Shown: piece by piece, positions 56,800 to 64,000 of the stretch
Numbering within the stretch: the first letter of the stretch is position 1
Layout: each line of letters starts with the position of its first letter
Source: Pholiota molesta
Taxonomy: Eukaryota > Basidiomycota > Agaricomycetes > Agaricales > Strophariaceae
Length of the DNA: 64,000 nucleotides
Assembly (NCBI GenBank): GCA_014925825.1
Contig: JACGCK010000220.1
Span: 1 to 64,000 of the forward strand
Direction of reading: 5' to 3'
Notes under the pieces: generated by a model
Seen by the model: only the letters and a program-made list of their open reading frames with translations
Told to the model about the DNA's origin: nothing
Databases searched by the model: none
Position numbers and translations under genes: made by a program

Positions 56800-58839
56800 C
56801 TATTTGAGTTCCGATGCTTGTATGCCTGTATTCGTCCATTCTCTCTTGATAGTACTGGCATGGGCTTCAGATCGAGGTCGTATCTCAACAGGAAAAGGTT
56901 CAGGCTCCCTGTAAAACGATACTCAATATAAGTCATATGCCTTCAAATATATAGCTGGACGCACGAGGTGATGCCCGAGGTGCATTTATCAGGGTCCACA
57001 GCCAGCGGTTTTCCCGATTCATCGAAAACAGGACTAATGTTGAACGCCCACAACAGTCGCGTTATTCCAATCCAAACAGAGCGCGAGCCGAGGTATCGAC
57101 CTGGACAAATTCTGAGGGAAGGAATAAACCAAACAGTTAGACACAACCATGTTCAGAGGACATTTGCTCTAACCGTCTACCAAATCCGAACGCATAATGA
57201 CCCTCGGTGAAGGTGTCATTTCCAATCTCCTCCAGAAACCTGTTAGGATTGAATTCCAAAGGGTCGGGGAAAATAGTTGCGTTGTGCTGTAAGTTTGTCA
57301 GGCCCCGAATAATTGGGACTATTGGGAAATACCGACCTGCATTGACCATATACAAGGAATCACCATAGTATTCGCTTTTATCTGAGAATCTCAATATGAA
57401 TACAGAGCGCTGCAATCGAATTCCAAATTAACATACCTGAAAGCCTTTGTACTCGTCATCTTCGTCCGAGTAATGTGGAAAGCCTCCCGGAGCGGCTGGC
57501 ATCCATCGGAAGACTTCTTTAGTCAAAGCCACGGTGTACGGAAGCGCTTTCAAATGCTGGAATGACGGCATCGTTTCTCCATCGGAGCCCACTATAGCAT
57601 CAATCTCTGCTTGTGCTTTCCGCATAGTCTCAGGGTATAGGATCATCGCCATAAAAAACCAAAGGAAGGAACCTGCAGTGGTCCCAGTACCGGCTTCGAA
57701 GGCTGATCCTGCGACTATGGGGAATTATTCAGTCAGGCGCAAGCGTTCGGCATGGTGAGATCAATTTACGATATGAGATTGCCATGAGATCGAGCTCAAA
57801 CCGTGTTTGCTGTTCCCAAAGTCGAGCAGAGAAACATTCAAGATCTGGTTCTCCGCTTTCCATTCTGTGCTTGACGTCGAGAACAAGTCGAGTGTATAAC
57901 TGGGGTTTTTAATGAGCTAACGAAGTATGTGGAACCAGGAAGAGCGCACTTCCATTTCCCTGTCATGCTTCTTTGTTGCTGCTGCTCGCCAAGGAGCAAG
58001 AAACGATGGAAGTATTTTGTCAAGGAAGGGGAAAGTGTCCACCAGATGGGCGCCGGGGTAGCAATCCGCAATGAAGTTGTCAAGAATATCAAGCACCGCA
58101 ACGAGATCTTTATCATCATCGGCAAGTCGTCGGCCATAGCTCAATGTGAATACAAGAGATGCGGCATAGCGTTTCGAATTCATGTTTGACTCTTCTGGGT
58201 GGGTCAGCATATCAAGTAGGAATTTCGAGGACTCGATCTCCTGCATGTGCTCGTACGAGCCAATCACTGTCAAAATCTGTTAGATTGCTGATGCGTCTCA
58301 TACAGAAACGTTGTACTTCTGGGTTGCAGCATTTGATAGAAGGCAGCACGCTGCCTTTTGAGTTCGGGGCCATATGGAAGAAGGACTAGTCTCCTATTAT
58401 GGGACTGGTACTTTCCAGCGTACACGAGCTGTTTCCTGGAGGAATAATTATTGGACCGTCTTCCAAGCTGCAAGGATCCATAGATGTCTTAGTCTTTGTT
58501 TGTAGTAAAAGGGAAATAGCGTTACAAGCTCTTCGGCATCTTCAGGATGATTGAGAACGAGTATCTCGTCGCCTGCAAGGGATAATCTGACCAAAGGACC
58601 TATGAAAAATCTGACTGTCAAAATTCTGTTTTTCAATGACAATGTCTCATACCATATTTCAAGCTGAGATTTTCGAAGTATTTCCATATTTTAGTAGTGG
58701 GAACTTGGAACGTATGTCCTACAAGAGGATGAGGGGTAGGACCGGGGGCATAGGATCTCCTTTTCGATGCGAGGTAGCCAATTCGCCATCCCGTGTAGGC
58801 GATAGCGCAGAGAGTCACGGATAAAAGGATGTTGTACAT
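56800..58839 (-). CDS. cytochrome P450 monooxygenase 3, altered I-helix
   Basis: Complete P450 starting MYNILLSVTLCAIAYTGWRI (membrane anchor) and SYAPGPTPHPLVGH (hinge). The ExxR is KEVFRW, FNPNRF is the PERF-like motif, and the heme loop FGFGRRICPGRYL is joined by an intron after FGFGRR. A last intron (56964-56909) adds EPEPFPVEIRPRSE and moves the stop from 56943 to 56800; relatives end in a similar way. The I-helix reads AFEAGTGTTAG, with Gly where the conserved Asp or Glu should be (AGxDTT). The acid-alcohol pair that protonates the iron-oxygen intermediate is therefore changed, so the chemistry may differ from ordinary hydroxylation. The type is like P450 1 at 22.6 kb. Confidence 0.86.
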
Positions 58840-59016
58840 CGAGTGTAGCTGTGTATTTAGATGCTATGATAACAACTGTTACACGAGATAGACTTGTTAG
58901 GGCAAGCAAAATCGTATAGGGTATTGCACTGAAGGTAAGCAATCGACCTCTTATAACCAATGTTCCAAACACTTATTAGGCATATTGACGTCCTTTAGGT
59001 CGATAAAACAAAATTA

Positions 59017-59310
59017 TCAAAGTCTGAAGAATAAGCACGAACCTGATACGGACTCGGCCTGCTTGACATATCTCCAGCAAGTAAAAGCATTATTCCCATT
59101 TATATCCCGTATTTTGCATTTTGAATCGGCAGATATTATCTTGAGATATGTCTCCGGTCCATCCAGTGTCCATCTTGTTCGATCTGGCTGGTATGTTGCC
59201 GACATCCTAGGAAACCATAGCATTTTCGGGTTCCTGCATTTAGCTACTGGAAGTTCAAAGTAAGTATATGGAAAGGGGAACGATGAGGGGATTGAAATTA
59301 CATCAGGCAT
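59017..59310 (-). CDS. weak small ORF, unrecognised
   Basis: ATG at 59310 gives 97 codons to a TGA at 59017 (MPDVISIPSSFPFPY, later RWTLDGPETYLKIISAD). Composition looks protein-like but I know no family. It is upstream of P450 3 and in the same orientation. It may be chance. Confidence 0.22.
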   Translation of the reverse strand: MPDVISIPSSFPFPYTYFELPVAKCRNPKMLWFPRMSATYQPDRTRWTLDGPETYLKIISADSKCKIRDINGNNAFTCWRYVKQAESVSGSCLFFRL

Positions 59311-59550
59311 TCAATAGAAACTCTGCTCCTTAGTTGCTCCTTGGTACTAGTTCCATACCTGCTCATTAGCGTCCAGCGCACGCTAATGAACCATTTTTGA
59401 CTTACACAATACCGTGAGAGGCGTCGGATCTCGCATTTCTTGTTTCGTGGAGCTCGGAGGCTCAATCTTGAAAGTAACATGTGTGAGATTGCTTTTATGA
59501 ACAAGTTGAAGCAATGAACAAGAGACTAAAATAAGGCCACCGGTCAGAAT

Positions 59551-59954
59551 TGGGCTTTTCGGATGGGAAAGGATGTGTCAGCAAAAGCACGTGGTTCTCA
59601 CCCACTGTTGGTCCTCGGAACTGAGCAAGAACTGAGATTAGAACTTGGTCTGCAACTTCATTGTCAAGAGGTGAAGAATTGGACGTTCAAGTTTGCAAGA
59701 TAAGAGCACCTTGAATCACTCTTCCACTGAGTTTTCCGATATGGCATGATAGCTAGTGGGCTAGGATGACGATGGACACGTTTACGACCAGGTCTGGTGC
59801 CACAACTCTGTTTTCTCTCCGTCCCCCTTCCTCGCAGACGCTCCCTAGTTCTCGTATCAGTTCTCGGAATCTCGGCCTCATCTTTCCACTACTCTCATTA
59901 ACACCACCTGCACACCCTCTCTCACAAACAAGGCACTGAAGTGGTCCTCTCTTC
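59551..59954. repeat. 400-500-bp dispersed repeat, copy 2
   Basis: Counterpart of 51551-52060 in the same orientation. Confidence 0.7.
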
Positions 59955-60364
59955 AGCGCGTCACCACCTCCGTCATATGTCAGGACTCGGAACCGACTGT
60001 GTTGACAGGAAGATTTAGAGGAGAAACAAGAGCAAGCAGGGAGGTGCATCGTCCTGTTACCAGCTGAGCACTGCCAATTTAGAGGTATTGGAGCTCGTTG
60101 GAAAAGGCACAATTGCGTTCTTCTATGGGCCATGCTCCTCTGCGTTCTTTTGTTGTTGCGTCTTCGGCATTGGAAAAATTGGGTTCTTCTCGACCACATG
60201 GAGTCATTCACTGGCTGGTGCCGGTGCATATTGGGCCTCAGACTGAACTTGTCTATTTCTTGGGGCCGGCGACTGTGCACTGACTTGGCACTGACTGACT
60301 TAGCCAAGCTATGGTGCTGAAGCTGGTATTGAAATACCTTTAGGAACAGTATTAAAGGTTAGTG

Positions 60365-60580
60365 AGGAGGGCTCGTTTCACTCTGTTGTACACTCACTCG
60401 TATATTTGCGTCGGCGCTCATACTGGTTCTGGTCCATCTCCCCTTTCTCACCGTGTTAGGAACTCTGCTATCCAGCCCGCCCTGATCGCAACGGTTGGAT
60501 AAAGATTTCCGAGATGACCTTGGGTGCTGCACCCGAAACATGGTCGCCCACGCTTAGGTGAAGGTCAAGGATACTTCGGC
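60365..60580 (+). pseudogene. relic of the 3' end of DUS3
   Basis: Matches DUS3 from its last intron (about 34195) to just past the stop codon (34432). The shared stretch includes AACTCTG, then TTTCCGAGATG and CCGAAACATGGTCG, corresponding to the coding sequence for NDWVKISEM to PETWSF. The reading frame is partly kept but the rest of the gene is missing. Because the last intron is included, it arose by DNA duplication and not by reverse transcription. Confidence 0.75.
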
Positions 60581-60961
60581 CCACGTACACTGTACTACTA
60601 AATCAATCAACTTGTATTTGGTGCTTGGTTGGCCCTAGTACCTGCTACTGCAAAGTCTGGTTTCATGTCGTAACGTTGATTACGCTACTTGGTCCCCGCC
60701 ACTGTAGGCCGCTGGCTGTAAGTACTAATTATACGGTCCAGCCAACCTGTCTGTATTATTGGAACTAACGTATGGGAATCTGGTATGAATGTTGGGGTGC
60801 TGGCACTTGGTCTATACGCAACACGCCATTCATACTTATATGTAAAGCGCCTTCTAACATTTCAGATGTTGAAGCAGTTTCGATCTTATGTTATTGATTT
60901 CTACCTTTGACCGCCAGTCAAGGTTACTTACCCGGGTATGTGATCCGACCTGGAAGACGTC

Positions 60962-61087
60962 GACCGGCTGAGGCATTATGGCCGGAAGGATAAGTATGGC
61001 CCGTTTGTCAGAATCCGAATTTCGCATGAAGCTGTCATTGCCACGGCCTCGTCATCGAAACTAAGGGACCTTCTTACGACTACTCTC
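60962..61087 (+). pseudogene. possible fragment of a P450 N-terminal region
   Basis: A frame reads DRLRHYGRKDKYGPFVRIRI and SHEAVIATASSSKLRDLL before a stop. KYGPFVRI followed by EAVIA resembles the KYGPxVRxxPNEV region of fungal P450s. It is short and unsupported by flanking motifs. Confidence 0.3.
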
Positions 61088-61201
61088 GACAAGTACTAAA
61101 GGCAGCTTCACTAACAAGGTGCGATGTTCATTATAGCAGCTCTCCATTTCGTAACTAATACATAAACTCTTGGGTTCAAGCCGGCGGCCGTTCAATCAGA
61201 C

Positions 61202-63016
61202 ATGGCGACTTCGGATGCCCGGGTGTCTCTGCTCGACTTACCCACTGAACTCCTCCTTCAGATTTTTGCCGTGGAAAATGGCCTTTCGTCCAAAGACATT
61301 TACCACATGGCCGTTGTCTCGCGTCGATTTCTCTCCGTCGCTCTGCATCTCTTCTTGATTAACGAGGGGATCCCAAACCCAGAGGAGGAGACGTCCCTTT
61401 ATGTTCTCCGATGGTCTTCCAGGAATCCGGCCTCCGACGGCCAACCCGACGCACTTTCCGCTTTGAACATTTTACCACGCATATCGAGCATTAAGCATTT
61501 CAGATGCTTCTTCCAAGACCCGAACGCCAAAGGCTTTCGCAATGTCTTCCAACCAGCATTCCGGTTATCCGATGCCGTTGCTCGCGTTTCGAGATTCATC
61601 AAGAAATTGAAGAGCATTGGCGTTGCTGAAATCTATCTCGTCTGGGATCCTTATTTTATTTCCAGAGACTTAAACACCACGCATGTTCCATTTTCCGAAG
61701 TGAAAAAATGGGCCGAGGCATTCAGTTCCATGCTAAATGCGATTCTGGAAAGGGGATGTACTTCTCTTACCATCCAATATGATCCCTCCATTTCCCCTGC
61801 CTTTCATTTTCGCTCTGCGGGTCCAGTAAAAAGGGTCTTCTCATCTCTGATACCCCGAGAAGTACAGCCCCAATTGCGTTGGGAGTTCGACCAGCCCATT
61901 CATGAAGCAAATTCCCCATCCATCGAGGTCAACCGCGCGGCACTTCTTTCTTCGTCGGCGCAATCCAAACAATCTATCACTTCCTTGTCAATACACTCAC
62001 CTGTGCTCCTACTTCCTCCATTTGTCAACTGGACGCTTTCACTTCTACGGACGCACCATAACCTAACGTCCCTGTCTTTCGCCTACATATCCTTCGCAAA
62101 AGAGATATGGTCTGTCGTCCTACCCTCTATCGCCGATGCAGTATCTGCTCAATTGACAGAGCTGAGATTCCTACGCAACTGTCCCCATCTCGACAGCGTA
62201 GATCTGCTGCAATTTATCGCCCACCTTCCCAAATTAACATATCTATCGGTCGATAGGACATTTCGCTTGAGATTTCAAAACTTCAAGCACGAGTCGAAGA
62301 GCATGTTTTCGACTAGTTCGGCGACCTCTCTTTCCAGCCATTTACCCAGATTACTACATCTATCTACCTTGAAGGCCCCAGTCGAGATGGTTTCAATTTT
62401 GCTAGGGTCCCATCCGCTATCAGGAAAACCCAGCGCCCACGCTCCTGCTCCATTGCCCAGTCTCAAAGATCTCACCGTTTATCCGTCCAGTTTGTTGATA
62501 CACCCTCCGAGCTATGTTAAATCAACCCTAGACGTCAATGAACTGCTCAAGAAAATCAAGTCGAGATCTTCGTATGCACAGAACCTCCATCAATTCGCTC
62601 TTGATGCGCAAATGGAGTTCACCGATTTTCGACCTGTATTTCGCTACCTCCACAACATCAACACCCATGGGGAATTCCAACGCACACTGCGGGAGTCCCT
62701 CAGCGACCAAGACGTCAAGAAACTAACAGAAAGCGGATCCGCCCTTCATATCTGCTTCGATCACATTACGCATCTTATCTTGTATAAATTCAACCCACAA
62801 CATTCGGAGGAAACGCCCCGATCTCTCTGTCTATGGCTTCATACCCTCTTTCCTCGTGTCGAGCAGCTTACGTTCACCTGTCGACAAGATGCACAGCCCA
62901 TACAGGACGTGCATATGGATGATGATACTATCCAGTGCCTTATCGAAGCACTGAAAGAGATCTGTCATAATGTACGCATTCTGGTCGTGGCGAAAAAGAG
63001 CTATGTCATACGATAG
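61202..63016 (+). CDS. F-box-like protein
   Basis: Intronless frame of 604 residues. The F-box VSLLDLPTELLLQIFAVENG is at the very N-terminus (residues 8-45, continuing YHMAVVSRRFLSVALHLFLI). The rest has scattered leucine-rich segments (LTSLSFAYISF, LTELRFLRNCPHLDSVDLLQ, LPSLKDLTVYP) and ends in FPRVEQLTF. It belongs to the mushroom F-box receptors but to a different subtype from the genes at 3.1 and 25.9 kb, which have an N-terminal Cys pair and the F-box later. It probably recruits substrates to an SCF ubiquitin ligase. The start is the ATG directly before the F-box; the frame is complete. Confidence 0.82.
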   Translation: MATSDARVSLLDLPTELLLQIFAVENGLSSKDIYHMAVVSRRFLSVALHLFLINEGIPNPEEETSLYVLRWSSRNPASDGQPDALSALNILPRISSIKHFRCFFQDPNAKGFRNVFQPAFRLSDAVARVSRFIKKLKSIGVAEIYLVWDPYFISRDLNTTHVPFSEVKKWAEAFSSMLNAILERGCTSLTIQYDPSISPAFHFRSAGPVKRVFSSLIPREVQPQLRWEFDQPIHEANSPSIEVNRAALLSSSAQSKQSITSLSIHSPVLLLPPFVNWTLSLLRTHHNLTSLSFAYISFAKEIWSVVLPSIADAVSAQLTELRFLRNCPHLDSVDLLQFIAHLPKLTYLSVDRTFRLRFQNFKHESKSMFSTSSATSLSSHLPRLLHLSTLKAPVEMVSILLGSHPLSGKPSAHAPAPLPSLKDLTVYPSSLLIHPPSYVKSTLDVNELLKKIKSRSSYAQNLHQFALDAQMEFTDFRPVFRYLHNINTHGEFQRTLRESLSDQDVKKLTESGSALHICFDHITHLILYKFNPQHSEETPRSLCLWLHTLFPRVEQLTFTCRQDAQPIQDVHMDDDTIQCLIEALKEICHNVRILVVAKKSYVIR

Positions 63017-63266
63017 CTACCTATGTATATGTAGAAGGATATCTTCGGGAAAATCTTGTATTGTAATACAAATAATATGAACGAAATACGTAACACTGAA
63101 CAAAAGCTTAAGTTAATACAGCTAACGGAAACTGACCGCTGATTAATGCAGAAGAGAAGTGTTCATAAAGATATATCAAGAATAATAAGAAAGGTATCGT
63201 TGGAAGTCTGTGTGGTGGAAAGCGAATTTCAGAAAGGGGAGTCCGTAGAGCATTAAATATTTCTGT

Positions 63267-64000
63267 TCAAATCCCATGCCAGGTGGATTTCAATGCATCT
63301 GTTTTCAGATTCGACGTTGTTGCGAAATACCGGAAGCTATCCGTGCGCTCAACGCGTCTCGGAGGCCGTGGTGGGGGTGGAGAACCCGAAGAGCCTGTTA
63401 GGCGCGTGGATGCCGTCTCGAAAGACTTCATGCTGGGGACCGGCTTCCTCTTCGGCGACGGGGGAATGAGACCTGTGCCAGTGTGATGCGTTGAAGCTGA
63501 AGAGACAGACTTCACGCTGCCGACGCGCACCCGCTTTGGCAGCTCAGGTACGTCGGAAACTGGGTCGCCTGTTTGACGAGTCGAGGCGGTGACGAAAGAC
63601 CGCACGCTGTCCCCACGTCTGGGTCCGCCTTGTTGGTCGCTGAAATTGGCGGTGGCGAGACTCCTGGGGGATTGCGGAGAGTCGTAATATGATGATTCGG
63701 GGAAACTTGTCTGAGTTGCGGGTGTATCTGGGACTGTTAATGTCGTGGTTGTGATGTATGTACCCAGCGAGCGAACATCAGCTCCAGGGGCCGAGGTTGT
63801 CGGGATTGACGGATCGAAAAGGGGCTCATGGGTTTGAGATTGTGTCGGCGCAGATGAGGATTGCTCGTCTCCAAGTGCCCAGTTCTTTGCGGTGAAGCGG
63901 TTCGATTCCTCTAGTCGCGTGATGACATTGTCGTGCAGTCGCAGATTCAGGAAGATGCGGGAGCCCATGGACATCAGGATCAAGATGAAATAAGGCGCGG
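63267..64000 (-). CDS. C-terminal part of a multi-pass membrane protein (DUF6533-like), partial
   Basis: The frame enters from beyond the right edge of the window and ends at 63267. The first residues PYFILILMSMGSRIFLNLRL look like the end of a last membrane helix followed by a basic, cytosolic boundary, a pattern I recall from DUF6533-type fungal membrane proteins. About 220 residues of disordered Ser/Thr/Pro-rich tail follow. They contain three related units (SVRSFVTASTRQTGDP, SVKSVSSASTHHTGTG, SMKSFETASTRLTGSS) that look like repeated phosphorylation or docking sites. Family is inferred from the short membrane part only. Confidence 0.6.
   Translation of the reverse strand, partial: APYFILILMSMGSRIFLNLRLHDNVITRLEESNRFTAKNWALGDEQSSSAPTQSQTHEPLFDPSIPTTSAPGADVRSLGTYITTTTLTVPDTPATQTSFPESSYYDSPQSPRSLATANFSDQQGGPRRGDSVRSFVTASTRQTGDPVSDVPELPKRVRVGSVKSVSSASTHHTGTGLIPPSPKRKPVPSMKSFETASTRLTGSSGSPPPPRPPRRVERTDSFRYFATTSNLKTDALKSTWHGI

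Larger units (their letters stand above)
58840..61201. other. intergenic region of duplicated and decayed pieces
   Basis: Contains a weak small frame (59310-59017), the second copy of the 400-bp repeat, a DUS3 3'-end relic and a possible P450 fragment. No intact gene is supported. Confidence 0.5.

Overview
The window looks like nuclear DNA of an Agaricomycete (mushroom-forming basidiomycete). Genes carry many short GT-AG introns of about 50-75 bp. The gene set is typical of that group: leucine-rich F-box proteins, several cytochrome P450s in one locus, a secreted heme peroxidase, a DUF6589 protein, and membrane proteins of a basidiomycete style. No bacterial features, rRNA, convincing tRNA or CRISPR array were seen. 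All names rest on motif and family recognition by eye; no database search was run.

Left part (1-18 kb): a PI-PLC-like phosphodiesterase, an F-box protein, a two-helix membrane protein with a cysteine-rich tail, a TPR plus double CCCH zinc-finger protein, a secreted heme peroxidase, a membrane-anchored SAM methyltransferase and a conserved single-pass membrane protein. Three of these genes need five separate one-base corrections, all in the same direction (a missing base), which looks more like assembly error than biology. From 17.6 to 22.6 kb the sequence is gene-poor and holds a decayed non-LTR retrotransposon and microsatellites.

Middle and right part (22.6-59 kb): a probable secondary-metabolite locus. 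It contains three P450s (22.6-24.8, 27.9-30.2 and 56.8-58.8 kb), an FAD monooxygenase of the salicylate hydroxylase type (35.4-37.1 kb), two near-identical UbiA prenyltransferases with both Asp-rich motifs (39.9-41.3 and 52.2-53.6 kb) and a dienelactone-hydrolase-like enzyme (54.6-55.8 kb). The set fits a prenylated-phenol or hydroquinone (meroterpenoid) pathway: UbiA prenylates an aromatic acid, the flavoenzyme hydroxylates or decarboxylates the ring, and the P450s tailor the prenyl chain. This is an inference from gene content. DUS3 (tRNA dihydrouridine synthase, 31.5-34.4 kb) is a housekeeping gene at one edge, and a decayed intron-containing piece of its 3' end recurs at 60.4-60.6 kb on the far side of the locus.

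The locus is heavily remodelled by mobile DNA. The most notable element is a 5,835-bp transposon (45398-51232) with 229-bp terminal inverted repeats and a perfect 9-bp target duplication. It carries only two genes, a DUF6589 protein and a RecQ-like helicase, convergent and each starting just inside a terminal repeat. The tandem UbiA duplication preserves what looks like the matching empty site at 54107-54115. A second, non-autonomous 1,002-bp element with about 170-bp inverted repeats, also with a 9-bp target duplication, sits at 38794-39795. A 564-bp mariner-like MITE lies at 30768-31331.

The right end holds another F-box protein and the C-terminal part of a multi-pass membrane protein that runs off the window.
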